Origin: Nigrospora sphaerica
Taxonomy: Eukaryota > Ascomycota > Sordariomycetes > Amphisphaeriales > Apiosporaceae
Assembly (NCBI GenBank): GCA_018287875.1
Contig: JAGVVL010000009.1
Location: 868,001-932,000 of the forward strand
Length of the DNA: 64,000 nucleotides
Reading direction: 5' to 3'
Below are positions 32,510-43,925 of the stretch, one piece after another. The notes under the pieces are model-generated. The model worked only from the letters and a program-made list of their open reading frames with translations. It was not told the DNA's origin and did no database searches. Position numbers and translations under genes: made by a program. Numbering within the stretch: position 1 is the first letter of the stretch; each line of letters starts with the position of its first letter.

Positions 32510-34533
32510 TGATCATATCCCACGCCTTTCATTTCCCGCCCTCCCCAGAGACGGTTGTCTTCTGGCCATCTTCCCACGACGGATAGATGACGAGTCCCCT
32601 CCCTCCGGGGTCGTAACTCGGGCCAGTGGGGGAGGAAGCCCGGATGGGTGGTGTCAGTATTGTTCTCGACAGCCCCGGCCTTCGGTAGCCGGGCGGTCGT
32701 ATGATAGCCCCGGTGAGCCGGGACCAAAAAGGAAGAATGGGGTGTTGAAGATGAGTTGGTCAGGCGGCTCGGCCTCGTAGAATGGCCTCGGAGAGCGGCC
32801 TTGTGGGGGTGTCCGTGGGTATGCCTGCGTGCCCGTTCCGGCCCTGCTGCTTAAGGTTCTTCCTTTCCGTTATTAATAGATGTCAGCCCCGGGCCAGCGG
32901 GCGGGCCGCATGCCAGCTTGCCATTTGCCACTGCATCTACGATGGCATCGGACCATGTAAGCGGTGCGCGGCACGAATTTGATGGTATGGAGGCTGTGGG
33001 AGCGTGATACATAGAAAAACAATCGGGCCAGGGTGCCCCCGCCGTCACATCGGCCGCATTAAATTCCCCTTGTCGCCCCCAAGCTGCCGGGCCGCACCTC
33101 GTGGTTATTTGGTCCGTAAACTCGCATCGAAACCTAAAGATTACGATCGGCGGAGCGGGTTTTTTTTTTCTTACTACTGATGCGGCTTGTTGATTGACGT
33201 AGCTGCAACCAACTCGATCGGGCGGGGGAGGTTTAAGAGGCAGGGGTTTCTTTCACAACCGTAGTCCTCGCGTGCCGGCGGCGGCATCGTCGGCGTCGTC
33301 GTCTTCTCTATTGTCGTCCTCGTCAGGCTTGATAGCCAGGACTCCCATCTCAGCAAGTAGGCATGCGGGCAGGTCGCGACATGGAAATGGGTCACGGGTC
33401 TGGGCCACGGAACTGACTCCGTACCGCCGCCAACCGAACGACCCTGGCACAAGCCAAGGGCCAGAACGGATCCGGTGGGAATTGCAGGAGGGATGAAGGC
33501 TTCCCGGCGGCCCCTGCAGGGCAAGAAAAACACCCCTCCACAACCCTGTTCACCAGCGACGCTAACAAGCTTTCAAGGGGCCCACGGGGCGGAGCCTTGC
33601 CAAGCCCAGTGGTTCTGGCCATCTCGGTTGAAGAGGCCACGGGCTGCAGTAGGCAAGGGTAGTAGTGTTCTTTCACTGCCCGCAGAGGGCGTGTGCCGCC
33701 AAGACAGGACGGTCCGCTGCGAAGGGGGCAAGCCTAAGAACGAGGCGACAGACAAGGGGGGGTTAAGATAGGCTCATCAAGTGCCGTTCCGCCTCCCCTG
33801 CTCATCATCTCCCTATTTAGCACACGCACGAGACGCACTCGGTACAGGTGGTAGTGTCGCCCACGAGCGACGGGCTGGGTTTTGCCGTCCATGTCATGCG
33901 CGGCCCGCTTCGGCCGTCATCAACGGCCCTTCAGCAACCCTCTAACCGGGGCCTCCCGGCTTCGATTTCCCCCCTATTCCCACTGGGCTCGTCCGCTGCT
34001 CGCGCTGGGGCTCTCGCCCCGATCACGTCAAGAGCGGGCCAAACCCCACCGCGCGCCGGCGGCCTGGCGACAGCAATTGGTTCTGGGCTCAGCAACTCTG
34101 TTGCAAACGGCTCCAGTGTAATGCGCAAGGATTAGCTTCTGGTTTGATATGGGAACCGCGAGCCCCGACGATGGGCGGGCAGGCCGGGGGAAAGGGGGCC
34201 TTGGTGATCAGGGCGCACTAGGGCCCCCCCTTAAGAAACGATTCGCGGCTCTTGCGGGTTCGTCGAAGGGCAAGGAGACGAGGGCCAGACTTAGCAGCCG
34301 GACCGACTACCAGACCGCCCGACCTGGGCACCATCTTCACCATCATCATCCTCCTCCTCCTCCTCCTCCTCCTCCTCCTCCTCCTCAACTTCACCCGTAC
34401 CCGCCCGCCTCGAGTATTCGCGCATACTTGGACCGATCCCGCAAACCGCTCCTCGCTTCCGCCACCCAAACCCCTCGGCCCTCCAGAGTCGGTGATGCTG
34501 GCGTCCTGATCCGGCTCCCGACCCATAGCGACC
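32510..34533. other. Intergenic region, 2 kb
   Basis: Frames here are short and overlapping, and I found no motif. The final 400 bases are probably the promoter and leader of the gene starting at 34534. Confidence 0.45.
34351..34386. repeat. (CTC)12 microsatellite
   Basis: Twelve perfect CTC units follow a short CATCATCATC tract, about 150 nt before the ATG at 34534 and so probably in its 5' leader or core promoter. Pyrimidine tracts near fungal transcription starts are common, but a perfect trinucleotide run of this size is prone to length change. Confidence 0.85.
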
Positions 34534-36762
34534 ATGAAAGGGGCACTCGCGCGCATCCCGCGCGCCCTGTCGCTGCGGAAGCAGGGCACCTACGAGCACA
34601 TCGCCTCGCACGACCTCGGCGAGGACGGCACGAACGTGCCGACGACGCCCAAGCCTCTGCCACCGCCGCCGCCGCCGCGGTGGAAGCGCCACCTCCGCCG
34701 CTGCTGCTCGGGCCGGCGCTTCATCAGTTTCCTCCTCCTCCTCATCCTGCTGCTGGCGCTGGCCGGCCGCTTCCAGAGCTCGCAGGACATCCGGCAGGAG
34801 CCGGCCGCCCAGGACGACGGGCCCGACTACCCGTGGCTCAAGTACCCCAGGTGAGTGCAGCCACCCCCGAGGCGACGGCGGGCCGGCCGGCGGCGCGTAC
34901 GGCGGGGGGGCCGGAAACGGGAACGGGGACGGGAACACAAAGGCTGACCGGCGGCGCGTGGCATGCGCGACAGGGCCGACGCGGGCTTCTTCAACGGCAT
35001 CCGCTCCCTCACCAAGCTCTCGGAGTGGCGGCCCGGGCAGGAAGCCGACGCCAACACCAACATCACGATCCACGCGGACGTGCCCTTCGAACCCGTCCGC
35101 GTCCGGCCGTTCCCGCCGCCGGCGGCGGGCGAATACGCCATCGAGGGCTGCTTCCTCGACGAGGCCGAGCAGGTGCCGGCGCCCGACATCTTCGCGTACC
35201 CGGGCGTGCCGGCCAACGCGTCGGCGCCCTCGTGGGGCGCGTACAAGAGCATCAACGTGGCCGAGGACCGCTGCTACGAGCGCTTCGGCCGGTTCGGCCC
35301 CTACGGCTACAGCTACGGCCGCGAGGCGGGCGGGCTGGGGCTGGCCGAGGGGTCGGAGGGGGCCGGGGCGGAGCGGGTGCTGGCGCGGTTCCCGGCCGTC
35401 GACTACCGCAACGTGAGCTGGGGCGCGGCGCAGAAGCGGTGCTTCGCCAAGAACCGGCACCGGTTCGAGGCGGCGGCGGCGGCGGCGGCGGGCGCGGCGC
35501 GGGCGGCGGGAACGCCGGCGCCGCCCAAGGCCCGCACGGCCTTCGTGCTCCGGACGTACACGGGGTACCAGTACACGGACCTGCAGCTGCTGTCGCTGCG
35601 GGCGCTCATCAACGAGCTGGCGCTGCAGTCGGGCGGCGAGTACGAGGTGCACCTGCTGCTGCACGTCAAGGACGAGACCATCCCCATCCACGCGTCGGCC
35701 GACGTCTACCGCGCCACCATCGAGGCCAACGTGCCGCGCGAGTTCTGGGACATGACGACGCTCTGGTCCGAGGCGCTCATGCGGCTCTACTACCCGGGGC
35801 CCTTCCCGGCCGAGCGCAACTTCGAGAACCCGTCCAACCAGCCGCTGCACGGCGTCTACCGCTCGGCCCACCTCGCGCTGCAGTGGTTCGCCCAGCAGCA
35901 CCCCGAGTACGACCACTTCTGGAACTGGGAGATGGACGTGCGCTACGCCGGCCACCACTACGAGTTCCACGAGGGCGTCGCGCGCTGGGCCCAGCAGCAG
36001 CCGCGCAAGCTGCTGTGGGAGCGCAGCGCGCGCTTCTGGATCCCGGCCCGGCACGGCTCGTGGGACGACTTTGCCGCCCTCGTCGAGCGCGAGACGGCGG
36101 CGTCGGGCGAGGCGCCCGTCTGGGGGCCCGTCGAGTTCGCGCGCGGCGACGAGGGCGCGCTGCCGCCGCTCAACGGCACGGCGCCGCCGACGGCCTTTGC
36201 CGACGACGCCTACGCCTGGGGCGTGGGCGAGCCGGCCGACCTCATCGTCTTCGACCCGCTCTTCGACCCCGAGCGCACCAACTGGGTGTTCCGGCTCGAC
36301 GCCGACGGCTACGACACGGCGCTGCCGCCGCCGCCGCGCCGCACCGCCATCATCACCATCGCGCGGCTCTCGCGCCGCCTGCTGGCCCGCATGCACGAGG
36401 AGACGTACCGCCAGCGCCACAGCATGTTCCCCGAGATGTGGCCGCCGTCGGTGGCGCTGCACGCCGGGCTCAAGGCCGCCTACGCGCCGCACCCCGTCGT
36501 CTTCGACCACGCCTGGCCCGCCGACGCCATGGACCAGGTCTTCAACCGGCCCCGCTCGCCCGCCGAGAGCCCCTTCGCCTGGGGCGAGCACAACATGCGC
36601 GGCGGCTCCTTCTACTACGACTCGGGCTTCAGCTCCGTCCTCTGGCGCCGCTGGCTCGGCGGCGAGGTCGACGGTTCCGGCGGCCGCGCCTTCGAGGACG
36701 CCCACGGCGGCCGCATGTGCATGCGCCCGCTGCTGCACCACCCCGTCAAGTCGGACGCCTAG
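34534..36762 (+). CDS. DUF3405 family type II membrane protein
   Basis: Exons are 34534-34850 and 34974-36762 (123-nt intron, GTGAGT donor, GACAG acceptor), giving 701 residues. The N-terminus is cytosolic and contains a run of six or seven prolines. A transmembrane helix spans about 63-80, and a large lumenal domain follows. Family signatures are clear: TAFVLRTYTGYQYTDLQLLSLRALI, PREFWDMTTLWSEALM, HFWNWEMDVRYAGHHYEF, PRKLLWERSARFWIPARHG and TNWVFRLDADG. DUF3405 proteins are fungal, found in the secretory pathway, and look like glycosyltransferase-related enzymes, but the reaction is unknown; database labels such as 'MFS transporter' are errors. An Ala-rich tract encoded by a GCG run near 35470-35500 is a local insertion in the domain. 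Confidence in the family is high, in function nil. Confidence 0.85.
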
Positions 36763-37840
36763 GGGACGAGGGCCCCGGGGTCGTGTTTTCTTTTTCTTCC
36801 CCCCCCCCCCACCTGCATATATACTTACACAACTCTTACATACCTGTTAACTTAGACGTACATTTCTTCACATTTACCCCGGCATGGATGGGGGAGAACG
36901 GAGGGCAAAACGGGCAGGTGTACGGACGGATAGACGGCGCGTGCGCCCGCATCGCATTACCGGTTGTTCTTTTCTCTTTTCTCTTTTCCTCCTGAATTAG
37001 ATACCCATGGCTCTTGGTTCAGACAAGCTCAACCTCCCCCCAATAGAAAGCGGACGCGCGTGGCTTGGGAGTCCCGGCCCGTCTCTCCTAATATTCACTC
37101 CTGCACTAATTGCCACCGTCCCGTCCAACACCACGAGGCTGGTATTGCTTGCGGGTCTGTTATCGGCGTCCCAACTCAAGGTACTATGTTTCAGCCCTTC
37201 CGGCCTTGTAAATCCACCGCTGTCCTTTTACGTGTGCGCCTTACCCGCTCCCACCCCCCGGCTTCCAGGGAAAGGCAAGCCCGGGATGGTCTCGTCGGGT
37301 AGCGGCAGCGACGCTCGTTGCTCTGCAACTACATCGTGATCGGCTGTGGCGAGTGACGCGTTTTCCGAGGGTATTTTCCCGAGTCGACAGCACCGGGCAG
37401 CGGTGGTCCAGCCGTCATTACCCACACGGACCTCCCCCCGAGCGGCGAGACTATCGGTTTCGGGCGCGCCGCCGACGCGGGACGCCCGTGAGACAAGTGT
37501 GGCGTTCGGAAGGGGGCTCGGACGCGGGCCCTCCGGTCCGGGCGCCAAGACGGCCGAGAACCACTCTGGGCAATCTCGCACGATGTGTACGAGGTATGAG
37601 GAGAAGGGCACTTTGTTGTCCGGGGCGGAGGGGAGGGAAACCGAACAGGGGCGTATAAGAGCAACACGGCAGCCTTCGCTGTTTGTAGATCGTTTCCTCG
37701 TTCCCCATTCCACTCTTTCCGCTACGCTCGCTCACCACCGCCTAAGCCACACCCTTACGATCCCATCCCTCTCCTCCGCACGAACCCCCCCTTGGTCTTC
37801 TCGTCCCTCACCCCCCATCCCCCCTTTCCGGCCCCGCGCG
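36763..37840. other. Intergenic, no gene supported
   Basis: A C homopolymer of 12 or so lies shortly after the stop at 36762. Overlapping frames on both strands from 37.0 to 37.7 kb show no motifs. Confidence 0.5.
37654..37660 (+). promoter_or_regulatory. TATA-like element of the small secreted gene
   Basis: TATAAGA lies about 187 nt before the ATG at 37841 and is followed by a C/T-rich leader. The match is by eye only. Confidence 0.3.
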
Positions 37841-38489
37841 ATGCAGTTCTTGACGGGCCTCGTCCTCGTTGCCGCCTCGGCGTCGGCGACGGTGCTCAAG
37901 TCGCTGCACCCGACGCTGAAGCCGTTCGGGCTGCTGCGCACCAACGACGCCGACTTCTACACGACCGCCGGCTTCCACAGCACCAACACGGGCCGCACCA
38001 TCATCAGCTTCAAGCTCGACCCCCAGACGGGCGTCGCCGCCACCGGCTACTTCGGCCCCCTCACGCTACGCCCCGTCGGCACCGACACGTGGTTCCTGGT
38101 ACTGCCGCTCAAGGAGAAGATTGTAGGTAGCCTGCTCTCGTCTTCTTCTTTTCTTCTTTCCGTACTCCCCCCCCCCCCTCTCTTTTTTTTAGGTGTGTGA
38201 GAGAGAGAAACGCATACCAAAGACAGAGAAGGGGACACACACACAGGGAGAGAGAAAGAGAGAAAGAGAGAGAGAAGTGACAAGAAGGCTGACCTCCCCC
38301 ACTAAAAAGGCTGGCGACATCCGCGACGGCTTCACGCTCAGCAGGACGGGCCGCTTCCAGAACAAGGTGGCGCCCAAGGGCATCTGGAGTGTCTGCGGTA
38401 GCGACGGCAACTACGAGGTCTACTACAGCCTCGAGCCCGTCAGTTCCGGCTGCATCAGCAACATCACCCTGGTGTCGCACAAGGACTGA
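37841..38489 (+). CDS. Small secreted protein, unknown function
   Basis: Exons are 37841-38122 and 38310-38489, giving 153 residues. The intron is 187 nt (GTAGGT donor, AAAAG acceptor) and contains C, T and GA-rich simple sequence. The ATG at 37841 opens a clear signal peptide of about 16 residues (MQFLTGLVLVAASASA). The mature protein of about 137 residues has a beta-rich look (FYTTAGFHSTNTGRTIISF, TGYFGPLTLRPVGTDTWFL) and two cysteines (WSVCGS and SGCIS) that could pair. One potential N-glycosylation site (NIT) lies near the C-terminus. I do not recognise the family; it resembles wall-associated or effector-like secreted proteins in size only. Confidence 0.65.
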
Positions 38490-38608
38490 GGAGGGGGAAG
38501 CGACGAGTTAAGTGGCGACCATCGAGCCTCTTCTTACCGGGACGGACGATACGGGTGTATATTTTAATATTATACATAATAAACCTATGCTAAAACTCCG
38601 AGCCCATG

Positions 38609-38700
38609 CTCCCTTTTGATCCAATGCTGACACTTGTACCCATATCTCTCCCTCTTGATCCAATGCTGAGACTCGTACCCACATCTCTCCCTTCTTATAC
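38609..38700. repeat. 39-bp tandem repeat between convergent genes
   Basis: Units begin at 38609, 38648 and 38687. The first two share CTTGATCCAATGCTGA-type sequence with a few changes. The third keeps only the CTCCCTTCTTATAC start. The repeat lies between the stop of the small secreted gene (38489) and the stop of the minus-strand SMP/C2 gene (38743), so it may fall in overlapping 3' flanks. Confidence 0.75.
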
Positions 38701-38742
38701 CCCTACTCTCCTCTCCCCACCCCCCTTCTCTTTCTTCTCTCC

Positions 38743-41700
38743 TCACCTCACCTCACTTTCGACTACGGTCCCCCGCTCCCGCGCGCCGCCGTGGTCCCCG
38801 AGCCCACCGATGCGGCCCTGTAGGCCGCCGACCTTGTGCTTCATCCACCACAGTGTGCGCGCGCTCTTGAACTGCATGAGGCCACGGTGCCGTCGGTGCG
38901 TCTGTTTCGAGTTGCGCCGGTACTCGCGCCACGCCTCCCGCATGCCACGCGATCCGTCGTCCCCGTCCTCGTCCTCTCCGCTGTCCTTCTTCTTTTTCTT
39001 CTTCTTATTTTCCTCACCAGCATCCCCACCGCTGCCGCTGCTTCCGCTCATCGTGGTTCCGCCGCCGCTCGTCTTGGGCCGCTGCGACAGCCACTGCTTC
39101 CCACCGCCGCCGCCGCCGTCCGCTTCGTGGTATTGGTCGTCGCCGTCATCGTCCGAGGCCGAGCTGTCGTAGGATCCGGCGGCGTCGTCGCTCCCGCCGA
39201 GGATTTTCTGCACGCCCGCGGCGGCCGGCGCCGAGTCCTCGGCCCGCTGCCGCGCAGATGACGGGCTTCGCCGCCCTTCGGTGCGCAGCTGGTAGGCGGC
39301 CGTCTCGACGACCTCGATCACGTTGGCGACGTGGTGGTCGCGGCGGGCGAGGGGGGCGTGGGCGGGGCCGAGGCCGCGGTGGAAGGCGAGCTGCAGCGTG
39401 ACCTCGCCGACGCGCGTGACGCTCCCGTCGCCCTCGTCGCCCAGCGCGCACGTCGTGGCGCGCTTGAGGTCGCCCTTCCAGACGGGCAGCGTGACCGTCA
39501 TCGCCGGCTCGCCGTCGTCGGCGTCGGGCACGTTCTGGAGCCAGAGCACGGCAAAGGCGAGCGGCGTCTTGTCGACTCGGAAGCGCCGCTCCCTGCGGAA
39601 CTGCAGCACCAGCGGCGAGGCGTACCGCTTCCGCACGCCCAGGCGCAGCGGCCGCTGCTGCCCCGTCGTCGCCCAGCCGTGCGCCCCCGGCGGCCCCTCG
39701 ACGCCCTCGTCGTCCGCCGCCAGGGGCCCCGTGTAGTACATGTGTCCGCTGCTCAGCGCCGTGTCCAGCTTGATGGTCAGCCCCTCGAGGCCGGCGGCGA
39801 GGCCGCGGGCGACGAGGCGCGGGCCGACGACCAGCGTGCCGTAGTCCCAGCCCAGCATGTTCCGCTCGAGCCGCAGGCTGACGGGCCGAAACACGACCGA
39901 GATGCGCACGCGGCCATAGCCCATGCCGCCGAAGAGCGGGTAGACCTTATCGACCTGGGACCGCTCGCGAAACACGTCGCGCAGCGGCAGGTAGACGAGC
40001 CCCATGAGGCCGTCGTCCTCGTGCACGCGCGAGTCGCGCACCGAGATGAAAAGTTCCGAGGTGCGCCAGTCGCGGACGAAGCGCTCCGTGCTCGCGTTGA
40101 AGAAGGGCCGCGCGTTCTTGGGCTTCACGCGCGTGCGGTATATTTTGGTGTGGTTCAGGATGATGTTGCAGTAGGCCGACGGCAGCTCCTCGCCCGACTC
40201 GACCTCCTCGTTGTCCACGGCGCCGCTGCCCTGGTTGAGGCGGTCGGCGTTGTGGTGCGCGCGGATCTCCAGCCCCGTCGCCTCGTGGATCTGCACCGAG
40301 AGGATGCCGCTGGGATAGTCGGCCGACGGCGGCACCGACGCAATCATGCGGTCCATCATGTCCTTCACGTCGGCCGCCTTGGTCGCCTCCATGTCTTCGA
40401 TCTTGGGCCCGCCCCGGAGCTTGCGCCGGCTGTTCTCCTCGGCCCGCTCGTGCAGCGCCTCGATGCTGCGCAGCTCGGGCACCGCCGTCTGCAGCGCCAG
40501 CTGGTCCTCCTGGATTGGCACCTTGGGGAAGTAGCCCACGCTCCACTCCATCGTGCCCGGCATCGTGTCCGTCGCCTTCAGCGCAATGAAGCCGTCGACG
40601 CGGTCCTGCATTCGGTTCACCGTGGCCGGGTTGCGGACCAGGTCCTGGAGCTCCAACTCGACGCGCCCGAGGTCGTCGTCGGCCGTGAAGCGGTCCGAGT
40701 CCCAGAGCTGGATGCGCAGGCGCTCGTTGATGTCGAGCTCGTCGCCCGTGACCATTAAGAAGGCCATCTCGTCCCAGACGGGCTGCATCTCGGACAGAAG
40801 TACCCGCGTGGACCAGAGGGGCTTGACGTACTTGGCCCAGCCGCACGTCACGTACGGATCGGCCGAGCCCTCGGGCCGCAGCAGCGGGATGGACTGGTCG
40901 CCCTGCTTGAAGCCGTACGCCCGCTTGATGTGAATGCAAATGACGCCGCGCGCGCGCGGGTCCAGCTTGTAGTCGCGACCGGCCAGGAGGTCTTTGAGGT
41001 TGACACTGATGCTCTTGGGCGCCACGTACTCGGCCACGGCCGCGTCTACCGAACTCTGCACGAAGCTCGAAATTAGCGGTAGGTCCATGATGTTGAGGCC
41101 CTTTTGCACCAGTGGCATGCAGGCGATTTCGACCTTGGGCTGGCCCAGGAGTGTGAGGGTGACCGAGCTGAAGAAGGGCGGGTCGGGCATCAAGGTGAGC
41201 CTCATGCGCGCCTTGCCCACGAGCGCTTTGAGGTGGGCGTAGATGGGAAACTTGATTCTGCCTACGAACGGGGGTGCGTCAGCATCTTGCGTCGTCATCC
41301 ACGGCCCGCATCCGTTCGTGGCCCCTACCTGGCAGGTAAAAGCCCATGTAAATGTGAGCGTTCTGCGACTGGCCCGACAACTGCACGAGGTCCGACTTTT
41401 CCGTCCGCGGGCGGTAGGAAAAGGCGACCTCCATGTTGATGAAGTCGCCGTCCTCGGCCTCCAGACCGCGGGCGACTTGTACATCATCGACAAACTCGCT
41501 CTCCGCCGTGGGTGGGCCGCTGAGGTCTTTGACCGAGGTCATGGCCGCGCCCGTAGGGAGCCACTTGATGCCTAGGATGTTGATGGGCTCGCTGCCCTGG
41601 CCAATGTCCTCTACGCCGACCATGCGGACGAAGCCCGGCAAGCTCGCCTGCATCACGTCCTCCAGCAGTTCCGATGCGCCCAGGAACAAGTCCGGGTTGA

Positions 41701-42709
41701 TGAGGGGCCAGGTCGAGGAGAGCAGGTCGTTCAGCCAGCGGGTCGACTCGAGATCGCCGTACTCGGCGTCCTCATCGTCATCAGGCTTGGGCTTGGGCGG
41801 CGGCGCCTGCTCCTTCTTGGCCTGCCACAACTCCTCCTCCCAGATGTCGTTGAGCCGGTTGACAATCCACTGCCGCGCGGCGAAGACGGCGTATATCACG
41901 GCGAAGAAGCCACCCGTGGCCAGGGCCGACTCGAGCGAGAAGGCGAACCAGTCGGCGCGGGCCGCCAATACGCGCTCGGCCGTCCCGATGGCGTAGCCGA
42001 CAGCGACCAACGACCCGAGGCCGATGAGGACACCTGTCGAGTAGATGCCCACCAGCCGGCGCTTGATGGCGTCGTGGGCGGGCAGCGGGAAGACGGCATC
42101 CAACTGGCTGTGGTAGTGGTCGATCTCCTCGGCCTCGGCGGCGAGGTCGTGTTCCGTCTTGGCTTTGCCGGCCACGCCCGTCAGGCGGTTGCAGGGCGTG
42201 CCGGCCGTGATGAGGTTCTTGGGGATGCGATCGAGGTCCGACGTCTGGAAGTCGTAGATGCGGACGGGCAGGTGAGTGACGGGGTCCGTGACCTCGCGCT
42301 CGCGGCTGTTCTTGTCGCGGCGGCGGCGCTGGAAGTGCTTGCGGCGCCGCTTGAGATTGGCGTCGTTGCCCTGCGCCTCGGACGTCGTGCTCACGGCGCC
42401 ATGGCCGTCGCCGTTGCGGCTCAGCAGGGGTTGTTCGGACGGTTCGGCCTCGGACCACGCGCCGGCGTCGCCCTTTCCCTCCTCGGGCGAGTGGCATTCG
42501 TGGTGGGCGGCAGCGACATCGAAGCCGTCGTCGGGGTAGCTTGCCGATACGGGCGAGTCGGCGTCATGGCGCAGGGCTTCGGCTTCGGCGAGGGCCAGCT
42601 TTTCGGCGTGCTCGCGACGCTCCCTCTGGGTGCGCACATAGCGCTGGATGGTCGGCACGGGGCGGCGCGTGGTGTAGGGGCGCCCGATAGAGGCACGGTG
42701 GTCGGCCAT
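38743..42709 (-). CDS. SMP/C2-domain membrane-contact lipid-transfer protein (tricalbin-like)
   Basis: Exons are 42709-41329 and 41261-38743, with a 67-nt intron (GTAGGG donor, GCTGAC branch site, CGTAG acceptor). The product is 1,299 residues. The start MADHRASIG has a good context; an in-frame ATG 21 codons upstream (42772) is an alternative. The N-terminus is polar with a basic stretch (KRRRKHFQRRRRDK). Two hydrophobic segments at about 221-240 and 258-280 form a likely ER hairpin. An SMP-type lipid-binding domain follows (STRWLNDLLSSTWPLINPDLF; LPGFVRMVGVEDIG; RIKFPIYAHLKALVGKARMRL). A first C2 domain lies at about 564-690 (GSADPYVTCGWAK) and a second at about 777-890 (LPSAYCNIILNHTKIYRTR). 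The tail is acidic with a poly-Lys run. This is the plan of tricalbins and extended synaptotagmins, which tether the ER to the plasma membrane and move lipids. Confidence 0.8.
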
Positions 42710-43925
42710 GGCTCTTTCTCGAGTGTCCCGACATGGCTTTGACGGCTCAGAGCGTCCAGTTGAGCCCGACATCAGGTTTGCCGAGCCGAGAGACGGCGGT
42801 TATCCATCCAGGAGCGCCACGACCAGCAGGCCCAGCCGTGTCTCTTGGCCTGGGCCTAGGGGCTGACGACGCAACGGAGACTCCCCGGGCGTTGGCGACG
42901 CTTAACGTGCCGTCAGTTCCGATCCGGGTGCCGCATTTGCCGCAGGTGGCCTGGGTAATGGCACCGCGAACACCGCCCCATCGAATTGGCGTCATTCCTG
43001 TGCCGCGCGTGCAAAACCCAGCGTGTAGCTCTGGATTCATCGCTCTCGCCTGATGTCGCCCGGACTGCCTTGAAAACCTGGTGGAGCGTGCGTGCGTGAA
43101 GAAGGTAGTCCGTACATGGCGCACCTCTGCCACTAGTCATGAAGTTTGTTAGGCCCATCGTGTCCCTCTTTTTCGCCTGGCACGCCTGACAGGAAGCTTA
43201 TACTGTGGGCGTTTTCACCATGCGACGTCATTCTCTCCTTTGCCCGGTTGGTTCGCCGATGGAGCTCCGAATAACCACACATTATCGCTTCCCCCAGGCC
43301 CTGGTCACCTTTGTCATCTGCATCCGCAAGGTGCATTTCATCGGTTTACCTCTCCTTGGTAATGGTGATGTACGTTTGTCTATTTTGCCGTTTGCATAGT
43401 CCCACCGTGCCGTCAGCCTGTTGCCAAGACTCTGGCAAGGGACTGCGCCGAAACGTTAGAGCGTGAGGCCCCATTTCCCCCCTTCCCATCGCGCGTTCCA
43501 GACCTGCCAGGCCGACATACGCTCTCCTTGGCGTCGTCGCCATAGCCATGGCAGCGTTATCTTCCCTCGCGCTCAATAGGGCATAGACGGTGGGTGGCTG
43601 CGCAGTGCCGGGCCGGAGGCCAGCGTCACCGTCAGAGGCCAGGCTTTCGTCGTGCGCCGGTCGTATTCCCATACATCATATCTTTCCCGCGGTGAGCCCG
43701 CCCGGACCATACACTACCTGCATCTGTGATGCTTGGGGTAGGGTATGCGGGCCGTCACTGCTATTATACAAGGTAGCTACCGCCGACTCGGCGCGCACAG
43801 TGATACCGTGCTCCGAGGTGCCAACCATCACCCGCATCAAGCACCGTCCTGGGAACCGCGGGTCGGACCGTGGCCGGCTTTCTTAAATGTCTCCTTCGTC
43901 GGGGCTTACGAGTTCACGCGGGAAC
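42710..43925. other. Intergenic, no gene supported
   Basis: This holds the promoter of the SMP/C2 gene and the 3' flank of the DPH2 gene. Frames are short and without motifs. Confidence 0.5.

Noticed and set aside
34291..36741. 816-codon open frame on the minus strand
   Set aside because: It is a mirror of the DUF3405 gene in GC-rich DNA; its translation is Arg/Val/Ala-rich without domain motifs.
38170..38290. C, T and GA simple-sequence tracts
   Set aside because: They lie inside the 187-nt intron of the small secreted gene and show no CRISPR-like spacing or conserved unit.
39331..40758. 475-codon plus-strand frame
   Set aside because: Antisense shadow of the SMP/C2 gene, which has clear domains on the other strand.
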